Source of the DNA: Phanerochaete sordida | Taxonomy: Eukaryota > Basidiomycota > Agaricomycetes > Polyporales > Phanerochaetaceae | NCBI GenBank assembly: GCA_019973155.2 | Contig: BPQB01000002.1 | Location: forward strand, 1,240,001 to 1,304,000 | Direction: 5' to 3' | Length of the DNA stretch: 64,000 bases | Shown: in pieces, positions 54,769 through 64,000 of the stretch | Layout: the number at the start of each line of letters is the position of its first letter | How positions within the stretch are numbered: the first letter of the stretch is position 1 | Notes under the pieces: model-generated | What the model saw: only the letters and a program-made list of their open reading frames with translations | The model's database searches: none | Told to the model about the DNA's origin: nothing | Made by a program: the position numbers and the translations under genes

Positions 54769-55731
54769 TTTTCTGGTCACGGACTTTCTGGGACTGTCGA
54801 ATGGAAATAGACTGCACATAATGGATAGTGTAATGACTAGTGAGTTTGTAACATATGCATACCGCTTCCCACTCGAGTTGGTCCGTCGTCTCGGATATAT
54901 ACATCGTAAATTGGGTCGTCACTGAGGCTGCCGTTCCCGAAAGTTACGTCTAACAGTGATTGGTCGCCTCATGGATCCGCCTATGCCATCGCGATCGCCC
55001 GCCGTATGTCCCTCGCCCCTGCGGCAGCCCTTTGGGTGGGAGCCGGGGCCGTTCCTGATGACTTCTGCAATCACCGAAGCATACTGATTGCGCTTGGTAT
55101 TGAAGGGGTCGACCAATCAGCGTTCTAGGTGAGCAATATTCCGAGTAGTTTTTGGACGTACCAAGCCTGACGAGAGGCATCGCGTGAAGGCACATCAGGG
55201 CGTGAAGCCCGCCCGCTGTCTGCTCGCTGCCCGAGATCGCCTGCCGGTCGTGCTTCATTGTCGTCGGCGGCGACTCATTGTTCAGCCCCGAGCTTGCGGT
55301 GCAAGTATACGGGCCGCTGTTCGTCAATGCCTCCGCCAAGCATCCGCTGAGCGGCGGTGCTGGATCTACGCAGAGGCGGATTGTCCGCCTGCTCATAGGC
55401 TTCGTTCCGTGATCGGGACGAACAACAGCGGGATCGTCATGTTTCAAAGAAAGGTTGGGCAGTACGCTTTTGCTCACCGCTCAGTGACGCCCACTTAGCG
55501 TGGGTGATCGCTGTGCACCGCCACGGCCCTGCTAGCGGGACGCGAGGGGACGCGCCCCCAGCAAAGGCGCCCAGGGCGACACGCTGAAACACGAACCTTG
55601 CTATCACTCGCCGAGGACGCGTCCGGCCGTGGTCCGGCCTATAAAATCTGTGGACAGCGCGAGGTCATGGAGCCAGCACCTGGCTATTCTTCTTCCTCGT
55701 CAACCTCTTCCTGCTTCTTCTTTCGCCCTTC
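54769..55731. other. Intergenic region SH3 gene to TM-cupin
   Basis: About 960 bp. A minus-strand open frame of 175 codons (54950-55477) is present but has no recognised motif and no clear promoter, so it is not called a gene. The right end holds the TATA box at 55640. Confidence 0.35.
55640..55646 (+). promoter_or_regulatory. TATA box of the TM-cupin gene
   Basis: TATAAAA lies 92 bp upstream of the ATG at 55732, followed by a CT-rich leader (55685-55730). Confidence 0.6.
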
Positions 55732-57064
55732 ATGATGTTGACGACTTCGCTTTATTTATCCCTTGCGCTTGCACTTGGCGCGTCCGCTCAGTCTGTGGCC
55801 GACAAGGTCGCGGCTCTGCGCATCGCTCCCACGAGCAACGATCGCATCAAGCTGCTCAATGACAACGAGGTACGAGCAGATCCTGGTCATCCATCGCCTT
55901 CCAGGCCTCATTAGATTTATCCAGTTCGTGTTCGATTTCCTGCACCAAAGCACGGGAGAGACCAATGGCGCGGGCGGACATACCGTCGCTGCATCGTCGG
56001 CCAACTTCCCTGCAGTTGTTGGCAATGGCATGGCTATGACTATCGGCTTCCTTGGCCCCTGCGGTATCAACACGCCACACGTGCACCCTCGCGCGACCGA
56101 GTTCAACTTCGTCGTGAACGGCACTCTCCAAGCAGGCCTGCTCGTAGAGAACGGCGCTCGCTTCATCTTCAACGAGCTCCAGCCCGGCCAGGCTGCGATC
56201 TTCCCGCGAGGCGCTATCCACTTTGAGTTCAACAACGGCTGTGAAGACGCACTCTTCGTTGCCGCTTTCAACGACGAGGATCCTGGTGTCGACCAAGTCG
56301 CGCAACGATGTACGTCACCCATTGTGCATTTCACCCCTGTCCCACATTAATTTCACCCCAAGTCTTCGGCCTTCCCCCGGCTATTGTCAATGCTGCTATG
56401 GGCGATATTGGAGTGGAACAGGTCGCTGGCCTTGAGGCTAAGGTACGTTTTTTTTTCTGAACCCGATCTGGCGATGCATGTGGTGACCGTGCGGTCTCAG
56501 ATCCCGGATAACATCGCTCTGGGCACCGACGAATGCCTGCAGCGCTGCGGCCTCAAGCGTCCCGACCAGCCCACTGCCCAGCGCCAGCCGCGCGTGTCCG
56601 CGAACGCGCTGCCCGCGGGCTTCGCCGGGCCCGCTGCACCAAGTTCGCCCCCCGCCACTGCTACTATGTCGCTCCCGTCACTAAGCCCGGTTCCCGTTCA
56701 AACAGGTGCGGCCCCCTCTGCCACTCCCTCTCGTGCCAAGAGAGCTTATGCCCTCCTAGTGCAAGCCGGCGGCGCCAGTGTGAATGGTGGTGCTTCGCTC
56801 ACCGGGCCCGACGGCAAGCCCGACCCGCTTGTCCTCGGCCTCCTGATCGCGGTCTGTGCCCTCGGCGTTGGCTACCTTGTCCTCGCGGTCGTGTGGTTCG
56901 TCCGCAGCCGCCGCGAACGTCAGGAGCGCACCAGGGGTGGTGTGTACTTCAGGACTGGCGCGGCCTTCGCCCCTCAGGGTCTGGAGAAGTCGCAACCATT
57001 CGAGGCCTACGAGGGCTCGCACGAGAGAGTTACGCCTTACGACGCACCCTCGGGTACGGCGTAA
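55732..57064 (+). CDS. Secreted germin/spherulin-like cupin with C-terminal membrane anchor
   Basis: Four exons (55732-55869, 55925-56309, 56363-56442, 56501-57064), 388 residues. A signal peptide (LTTSLYLSLALALGASAQS) is followed by a single cupin domain: TIGFLGPCGINTPHVHPRAT EFNFVVNG gives the germin box HxH...E, and AAIFPRGAIHFEFNNGC supplies the fourth His. DECLQRCGL adds two cysteines. About 120 residues of Pro/Ser/Ala linker follow, then one membrane span (PLVLGLLIAVCALGVGYLVL AVVWFV) and a basic cytosolic tail (RSRRERQERTRGG). Soluble germin-like proteins act as metal oxidases or storage proteins. The anchored form would expose the cupin outside the cell, so a wall-associated role is possible but inferred. 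Confidence 0.8.
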
Positions 57065-57415
57065 GCGTCGCGCATATCCTCCTTTTCTCATCGGGTCTTT
57101 GTGCTGTGCTGTTCATGCTTTACGATATCCACCACATCTCGCAGACATTCCATCCCCATATTGTAGTTATACCCTTCTCACGCTGTCGGACATTCTGCAT
57201 CCGGGCGCATTGTGTATTTAGAGTGATAACTTATGTAGCCGTGCAGTATTTTGGGAACGTGCCCACACACCAATTTTGCGGCGTTAGTGCGGCGACACAC
57301 ACAGTGAAGCTTGGAAGACACAGGGACCCACTACGGTCCATGCCGAGCACGGGCGGGGATTAGCCTGGGGGGGAATGAGCCTGGGGCGGAACGCCTTGGG
57401 GGCGCCGACGCCTTG
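57065..57415. other. Intergenic region TM-cupin to BIO3-BIO1
   Basis: About 350 bp with the 3' UTR of the cupin gene and the promoter of the biotin gene. Nothing else was recognised. Confidence 0.4.
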
Positions 57416-60159
57416 ATGTCCGTCCTCTTCCACCACCTCCGCGTCCACCAAGTCTTCGGCGCAAACACAGATGTCGGAAAGACCCTCCTGACTACTGCTC
57501 TCGTTCGCGCGTCGTCTCTCACAGGCAAGGCTGTGTACTATCTGAAGCCTGTCAGCACTGGCCCGCTGCAGGATGCAGACGACGAGTCAGTCTGGGTTCC
57601 GGGATCTCGCGGTGCGCTTTGCTTGACCTGCGCCCCCTCAGGTACATAACTCGCTTCGCCGGACCAAAGGCGTCGAGCATTCAAAGCAGATGCCTGTTTC
57701 GCTACTCTGATCCGGTCAGTCCGCACCTGGCAGCGCAGAGAGAGCATGGAGCGGACGAGGCACAGGTGAGTCGCCCATTCCTCGTATCCCGTACGCGTCC
57801 TGACCCGGGTCTTCCCTAGCTGTCCATACCTTCAGACGGCACTCTAGTCAAAGCAATACGAAGCCACATTCATGAATGCGCGCGTGCGACGCGTGAACGC
57901 GCTCACATGTATGTCGAGACTGCAGGAGGTGAGATAACAGCTCGTGCCGATCCCGGATTGTCATCATTGCACTGTCCCACGGCGTCCTCGAGAACACAGA
58001 GTCCTGATACTCCTCTTCCGCAGGTGTGCATAGCCCCACACTCTCCGGCAGCACTCAGATCGACGCGTACCGGCCACTCTTCCTCCCTACCATCCTCGTC
58101 GGCGATCACAAGCTTGGAGGCATCTCTGCAACCATCAGCTCTTATGAGTCTCTCCTGCTGCGAGGCTATATCGTCGATGCCGTCATGATCTTCCGCGAGG
58201 AATACTACAGGAATTGGGAGTACTTGAGGTCTTACTTCGCTGAACGGGACATCAATGTGGCCGTCGTGGATCCTCCGCCGCCGAAGCACGCAGACCCTGC
58301 TCTGAATCTGGCCTCTACCGACGAATACTACCAGAACATCGTACCAGAGGCTCAGAACGGTTCCGTCTTCGACCTGCTGAACCACCTGGACGACCGCCAC
58401 GCGAACCGGATCGAGGAACTGAACACGATGCCAAAGCGGACGCTGGACACCGTCTGGTGGCCATTTGTACAGCACGGATTATTTAAGGAAGAAAAGGACG
58501 TCAACGTGATTGACAGCGCCTCCGGTGACGAGTTCTCGGTCTTCAACGGACGTCGCACTCAGGCCTCTGTGGACAGCACAAAGTCACTTCTGGAACCCCA
58601 ATTCGACGGCTCGGCCTCCTGGTGGACTCAGGCTCTCGGACACGCGAACCCGGCACTCACGATGGCTGCAGCCCGCGCTGCCGGCCGCTACGGTCACGTC
58701 ATGTTCCCCCAGGGCTCACATCTCCCCGCGCTCAAGCTCGCAGAACGTCTGGTGAAGTCTGGCCCCGGCAAGGGCTGGGCGTCGCGTGCGTACATCTCGG
58801 ACAACGGCTCCTCTGGCATGGAGATCGCGCTGAAGATGGCACTGAGGGCGTATGCCGTGCGTGAGCGGGAACACTGGACGAACGAGGAGTTGGCACAGGG
58901 CCGGCCGAAGAACTTGGGCGTGCTCGGCCTCAAGGGCAGCTACCACGGTGACACTATCGGTGCGATGGACGCTTGCGAGGACTCCGGTGTTTATACCTGC
59001 GAATGGCACGATGCTAAGGGCTACTGGTTCGACCCCCCGACTGTTGGTGTTCGCGACGGCAGGATGGTCGTCTCCCTTCCCCCGGCTATCGCTGCGCTAA
59101 CAGAATCAGGAGAAGCGGAGGTCAACGAGGGTCCTATCCAAGTGGTCTACAGCGTCGAGGAGCGGCTTGACTCCGACCTCGCCGAAGTGTACCGCGCTTT
59201 CATCCAAGACATGCTCGTGAAGATCACTAGCCAAGGCGATCTCAAGCTCGCAGCCTTAGTACTCGAACCCGTACGTGTTCTATCGGAGCGCTTCGATGCA
59301 TAGTGATTCTCACTCCTGCATTCGAAGATCGTCATGGGCGCGGGTGGCATGATTTTCGTCGATCCTCTCTTCCAGCGGATCCTGGTCGACTCCGTGCGCT
59401 CCTCCCCGTGCTTCTCGAAAACTGTGCGCAGGGAGGGCTCCTGGTCCGGGCTCCCCGTCATCTTCGACGAGGTCTTCGCGGGCCTGTACCGCCTCGGCAT
59501 GGAGCGCACGAGCGACGTGCTCGGCGTCACGCCGGACGTCGCCGTGAACGCGAAGATCCTCACGGGCGGGCTCGTCCCGCTCGCGGTGACGCTCGCGACG
59601 CAGTCCGTCTTCGACGCGTTCTACGGCGCGGACAAGGCCGACGCGCTCCTGCACGGCCACAGCTACACTGCGTACCCCGTAGGCTGCGAGGTCGCGAACG
59701 AGTCGCTCCGCATCATCGACGGGATGGCCAAGGGCGGCGCGTGGGACGAGGCGAAGGCGGCGTGGCGCGTTGCCGAGGGCGAGTCGCCCAAGGTGTGGAG
59801 CTTCTGGGATCCCGACTTTGTCGGAGAACTGTCCAAGTCGGAGGCGGTCGGTGAGGTCATGGCGATGGGCACAGTGCTTGCATTGAAGATTGCTGGTGAC
59901 AGTCAAGGTTCGTGGGCACTCGCAAGCGCAGTGACTCGTTGGAAACTCATCCGCGGCTGCAGGGTACCAGTCACACTCGGCACAGAAGCTCCTTGAAGGA
60001 CTGCGCGTCGCCGCAGAGGACGACGAGTCGTCGTTCGGCATCAACTACCGCACTCTTGGTAACGTCGCGTACTTCATGCTCAGTCTCAACACACCTACCG
60101 AGACCGTTCGCCACATCGAGGACCGGATCTGGCGCACGCTTCAGCCGGCGGAAGCGTGA
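57416..60159 (+). CDS. Bifunctional dethiobiotin synthetase / DAPA aminotransferase (BIO3-BIO1 fusion)
   Basis: Six exons (57416-57585, 57642-57765, 57820-57928, 58024-59270, 59328-59907, 59963-60159), 808 residues, all in phase. The N-terminal 270 residues are BioD-like: FGANTDVGKTLLTTAL (P-loop), YYLKPVSTGP, DPVSPHLAA, YVETAGGVHSP and TILVGDHKLGGISATISS. The C-terminal 520 residues are BioA-like: TVWWPFVQHG, FDGSASWWTQALGHANP, HVMFPQGSH, GSYHGDTIGAMD, PVIFDEVFAGLYRLG and the PLP lysine in NAKILTGGLVPLA. The two enzymes catalyse consecutive steps, KAPA to DAPA and DAPA to dethiobiotin. Fusions of this order are known from plants and several fungi, where they act in mitochondria; I see no strong targeting peptide, so location is open. 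Confidence 0.93.
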
Positions 60160-61195
60160 CCGAGGCCGCGTCGAATCACAGCTATATCACAATGTTCTGA
60201 CTCGCAGCTTCACGATATCAGGCCTTGTTCAGAGGCAGTGCGCGGAGCGGGTGCAAGGTCTTGTATGTCCTGTAGACATCGGAGAACAACATATCAATTC
60301 TCATGACGGCCAGCTCACCGCGTCTGTCTCCCGCACATTTCCACTGAGTTCCGAGAATCCTGTCCGGTAGGCTATGCCATCGCGCTGCTAGAGTCAGCTT
60401 CCTCGCGCAGTGCCGTGTACAACAGTAGTGCCAAGTGCAGCGACGGGCATCCGTTGCGGGCTTTGCACTCTAATAAACTGTTTTTCAGACGACCGTGGCA
60501 AAGCGCAGCCTATCTGAGCCATATTTCGCGTATTCGCGCGAGGTCCAGGCAGATTGCCAGCATGAACCCTTGAGCTGACGCCCTCGGGCGGACATAGCAG
60601 ATACCCGCGAGGCTAGCCTTGTCTCGTCTGCCCAGCAGAGGGCAAACAATGCGGAGAGCAACAGCCTGAGCCCGTCGCAAGGCCGCGCTGACATTCGCAT
60701 ATGAGGTTGCGCCGATGTTTGGCTGCATTCTTCTTACTAAAAGTGTCGCCACCTTCGCTGGGGAGGAGGCGTCGAGGCTGACTGTGAGTGCGCGCGCCCG
60801 CGTAGATACCGCTTAGTCATCCAGTCGCTCGTGCGCGCTGTTGGCTCTATACTCAGCTGGCCTTGAAGTCTGCTCCTCATTTTATGGTATAGACGTGTTT
60901 CGTATGTTTGACGCCACATGTATATATTTCTCTACATTTTTTCGACATCGCTAGCATGAGTGCGCCCACATCGACGAGAGATAGCGCCACAAGGGGGATG
61001 GCGCTCAGGGCGGTTGCCACGTGACGACGCGTGATGGAAATTGTCCGTTGGCCGGATTGTCGAAAGCGGGACGAGTGGGTCATTCTTATACCATGCAGGC
61101 ATCCTCAAATCGTCTCCGCGAGGTCCGGCCTGCGCTCCCCCTCTTCCTCCAGCCAAGCCCTTTGGCCAGCCTCTCTCGCGAGGACCATGGCTCGC
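60160..61195. other. Intergenic region BIO3-BIO1 to MFS transporter
   Basis: About 1 kb with no supported gene. A CACGTG E-box (61018-61023) sits about 175 bp upstream of the transporter start; the palindrome alone is weak evidence of regulation. Confidence 0.4.
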
Positions 61196-63113
61196 CCCGA
61201 AAAGCAGGCTGAGCCTAATCCACACACCGATGTCGTCGAACGCAGCGTGTGGAAATCCATCGCGCTCGTCGCGATATGCACGCTATCTATGATAGTGAAC
61301 GTACGTTTTCCACTGCTCGAGCACATCCATGCAGCCAAGCTAACTTCGCTCCAGAACGCATGCTCTTCATCAGCGTCCATCGCGCTCCCCACCATTGGTG
61401 AGAAGCTGCATATCGTTCAGTACAAGCTGCAGTGGATTTTATCGGCGTATGCGCTGAGCTCGGTCCGTATCGTCCTTCATCCTCCTGCCACGTAACCTAA
61501 TTGGATCTCCCCACAGGGCTGTCTACTTCTGCTCCTTGGGCGGCTTGCGGACTTGTACGGTCGCAAGCGCATGTTCCTGCTCGGCGTCGCATGCCTGTCC
61601 GTATTCTCCCTCGGATGCGGCTTCGCCCAGAACGAGATCACCATCGACGTTCTGCGCGGGCTGCAAGGCGTCGGCGGAGCCGCTGTCATCCCTGCCTCGC
61701 TCGGCATCCTCGCGCACGCCTTCCCACCGTCGCCCGCCCGCGCGATCGCCTTCTCGACGTTCGCGGCCGGCGCACCCATCGGCGGCGCCATCGGCATCCT
61801 CGTCGGCGGTGTGCTCACACAGCTCACCGCCGCAACCTGGCGCTCCGTCTTCTTCCTGCTGGCGGGCCTCGGCGCGGCGTGCTTCGTCGGCGGCTACCTC
61901 GTCATCGAGAAGGACGTGCCCTCGAACGAGCGCGACCGGCGCGTGGACTGGCTCGGCGCGTTCCTCGTCACCGCCGGCCTCGTCCTCATCGTCTTTGTGC
62001 TCAGCGATGGCAGCATCGCGCCCAACGGCTGGAACACCGGCTACATCATCGCGTTCATCGTCATCGGCGTCATACTGCTGCTGCTGTTCATCGGGTGGCA
62101 GCATTACCTGGAGAAGATCCACTCCGACCCGGACCTGGCGGCTCGAGCAGCGACTAAATGGTACCTGGCGCCGCCACTCATGAAGCTGTCCATCTGGACA
62201 CGCATGAAAGGGCGCATGGCGGTCATGCTTTGCATTGCGTTCGTGGAGTGGTGCAGCTTCTTCAGCTGGATGCTCTGGGTTCAGGTGCGGATACTTCTAG
62301 CCACACCAGCATATTATGCTCACGGTTTTACTCCAGCTCTACTATCAGAATTACCTCCTCCTGACCCCAGTCTTGACCATGATCCGCCTGATACCGATGT
62401 TTATCACCGGCTGCATCTGCAACCTCGTCGTCGCACTTGTGATTGGGCGCGTCGACGTCGTGTTCCTCATCAGTGCGTGTGCCCCTGCGTATCGCATTTG
62501 GCCTGCCTCACGCCCATTTCAGTCTTCGGCACGATCCTGACGGCGACCGCGAACCTGCTCTTCGCGGTCATCAAGGTGCACGCGCCGTACTGGGCCTTTG
62601 GCTTCCCCGCCGCGATCGTGTCCGTGGTCGGCGCCGACTTCGTGTTCGCCGCCGGCACGCTCTTCGTCGCGAAGATCAGCCTGCCGCACGAGCAGAGCCT
62701 CGCGGGCGCGCTCTTCCAGACGATGACCCAGGTGCGCCCCGCCCTCTTTCACACACCGCACGCCGCTCACGCGCCCGCAGCTCGGCTCGTCGTTCGGCCT
62801 CGCGATCACGACGATCATCTTCAACTCGGTGCTCACGAAGGAGTCGCGCGCGGCGGGCGTCGCCGTCGACAAGTCGGGCACGAACGCGCCGCGCGCCGCG
62901 CAGCTCGACGCGTACCGCGCCGCGATGTGGGGCGGCTTCGCGTTCGGCATCCTCGGCGCGGTCCTTGCGGCGCTCTTCCTGCGCCACGTCGGCATCGTCG
63001 GCCACCGCGGGGACGTGGACGCCCTGATCGACGACGAGGCGACCGCGCATGCTGTCGGCGAGTTCCGCGCGGGCGACGATGGCGACGAGAAGGACGCGGA
63101 GAAGCCGCAGTAG
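61196..63113 (+). CDS. MFS transporter, DHA2-like (14-span drug/metabolite efflux type)
   Basis: Six exons (61196-61300, 61355-61462, 61517-62284, 62337-62472, 62523-62731, 62781-63113), 552 residues, all in phase. Membrane spans alternate through the protein, starting SIALVAICTLSMIVNNACSS. Motif A is GRLADLYGRKR. RGLQGVGGAAVIPASLGILA and FSTFAAGAPIGGAIGILVGG match the motif B and C regions of proton antiporters. Further spans include ILLLLFIGWQ, FSWMLWVQLYYQNYLLL and AAMWGGFAFGILGAVLAALF, consistent with 14 segments. The loop DPDLAARAATKWYLAPP and an acidic cytosolic tail flank the last half. Substrate cannot be read; it probably exports a small molecule across the plasma membrane. No biosynthetic cluster is obvious beside it. 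Confidence 0.85.
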
Positions 63114-63847
63114 CGCGGTTGGCTCTTCGACATAGACTGTTCACGCATTCATCACGCACACACTCCTCACGGGCATTACGACGCACCACCACTTAGACAA
63201 TCCTTACATCTATCATCCACATAAGTAATCCTACACTCACAAATTGTATGCATCACGGCCACAAGCAGACCACTGATTATGTTCCCGAACGCTGCATGCA
63301 GACAGCCACACCCTATAATAAACTGGGTACGACACCCTTGTTCCGACCTCGGAGCGCACGCTTTGTCTCCTGGGTCTGGGCGTACTGCACCGCAGGCACC
63401 ATTCGAGCCTTCATAGCAGCGAGTCAACCTCCTCGCGTATTTCGCCTGCACACCAATCTGTAGATAGGTGGGCACGCCAATGGCCGACGAGGCATGCCGA
63501 AGTGGCTCCTCGGAGCCTGCTGGCGCTCCGCTTGGGGGACAGCAAAAGTAAATGGATCGCGAAGCCCATGAAGGCGTAGATGTCACTCAATATATTGCAC
63601 ACCAGAGCACAGGTCTATAGATCACTTGTGCGAAGTAGTGAGAGGCACGGCGATGATCCTTGCTGGCTGGAGATGCCGCGCAAACATGACCTTTGGGGAA
63701 CGACGTCATACAACACAAGCGCTCATAATGGAGCTGCGCTGTGTATAAAGACCACCAACGACGTAGGCAGTCGCAGCATACATTCTGCTTGAAGACGCAC
63801 GCAACACCAACGCAAACACTGCCGTATTTCCCGCTGAACAAGATACC
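63114..63847. other. Intergenic region right of the MFS transporter
   Basis: About 730 bp with no supported gene. It ends in a typical core promoter (TATAAAG at 63744) for the partial gene at the window edge. Confidence 0.4.
63744..63750 (+). promoter_or_regulatory. TATA box of the partial gene at 63848
   Basis: TATAAAG 104 bp upstream of the ATG at 63848, at the same spacing as the other TATA boxes in this window. Confidence 0.5.
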
Positions 63848-64000
63848 ATGAGCCGTGACGCCACCTACGAAACGAGCAACTACCCACCGAGCAACGACTG
63901 TGAGTTCTCCCGTTCCTCCGACGCATATCCCATATCAGACCGAGGGCCAGCGCTGATCCAGGACGGAACAGCTACTTCGTCCGGGGGCTACGGATCCTCA
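63848..64000 (+). CDS. 5' end of a small Ser/Gly/Tyr-rich protein gene (partial)
   Basis: The ATG at 63848 opens MSRDATYETSNYPPSND, followed by a GTGAGT donor near 63900 and a CAG acceptor near 63961, after which the frame continues with Ser/Gly-rich residues (ATSSGGYGSS) to the window edge. A well-placed TATA box and A-rich leader upstream support a real gene. Composition suggests a small hydrophilic or glycine-rich protein; function unknown. Confidence 0.4.
   Translation, partial: MSRDATYETSNYPPSNDCEFSRSSDAYPISDRGPALIQDGTATSSGGYGSS

Noticed and set aside
61018..61023. CACGTG E-box as a regulator site for the MFS gene
   Set aside because: A 6-bp palindrome is expected by chance in a GC-rich spacer; no second site or conserved context.
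1..64000. CRISPR arrays, prokaryotic operons, insertion sequences or retroelements
   Set aside because: No regular direct repeats, transposase, reverse transcriptase or terminal repeats were seen; the window is ordinary fungal chromosomal DNA.
1..64000. A secondary-metabolite cluster around the MFS transporter and Zn2Cys6 regulator
   Set aside because: They are 41 kb apart with housekeeping genes between and no backbone synthase (the FAS alpha end is primary metabolism).

Overview
This 64 kb window is nuclear DNA from a filamentous basidiomycete, most likely an agaricomycete (polypore-like wood decayer; inferred). The signs are many introns of about 50 bp with GTRNGT donors and CTAAC-like branch sites, GC-rich coding exons, TATA boxes 35-105 bp upstream of start codons, and the gene content: Zn2Cys6 regulator, fungal FAS alpha subunit, secreted oxalate decarboxylase, TKL-type kinase with a long disordered tail, and a fused BIO3-BIO1 gene. 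No operons, prokaryotic signals, CRISPR arrays, tRNAs, rRNAs or transposons were recognised. Almost every gene needs splicing, so each span is the full coding extent and exons are given in the evidence where I could resolve phase-consistent junctions.

Layout. 1-20 kb: 3' end of FAS2; a POF1-like nucleotidyltransferase; DBP5 (mRNA export helicase); a small NTF2-like protein; a Sis1-type Hsp40; a VTC1-like membrane protein; a TKL-like kinase with an N-terminal helical region; a predicted one-pass membrane protein; PWP1; a Zn2Cys6/fungal_trans regulator. 20-33 kb: a J-protein; a COG0523 (CobW/ZNG1-like) metallochaperone GTPase divergent from a TMEM41-like VTT protein; a polyQ ARID protein resembling SWI1; oxalate decarboxylase. 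33-46 kb: AP-3 beta and CWH43, tail to tail with only 25 bp between stops; a Saf4/CCDC130 splicing factor divergent from ribosomal protein RPS20 (uS10); an inositol 5-phosphatase with large insertions. 46-64 kb: the nucleoporin NUP159; pICln; an SH3 protein; a membrane-anchored cupin; bifunctional biotin synthesis protein BIO3-BIO1; an MFS (DHA2) transporter; and the start of a small Gly/Ser-rich gene at the right edge.

Functional links: DBP5 and NUP159 (its nuclear-pore docking site) are both here, as are several RNA/ribosome factors (PWP1, Saf4, pICln, RPS20) and protein-quality-control factors (Sis1-type Hsp40, second J-protein). Most are housekeeping genes in mixed orientation. The accessory-looking genes are the kinase, oxalate decarboxylase, TM-cupin, MFS transporter and Zn2Cys6 regulator.

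Most noteworthy: a kinase whose N-terminus looks like the MLKL-type four-helix region; an identical 15-mer present in three separate promoter regions; a pICln terminal intron whose retention would remove the putative PRMT5-binding tail; two GC-AG introns and two tiny exons; and a 5-phosphatase whose catalytic domain is split by disordered insertions. I did not find a convincing wholly new multi-gene system.
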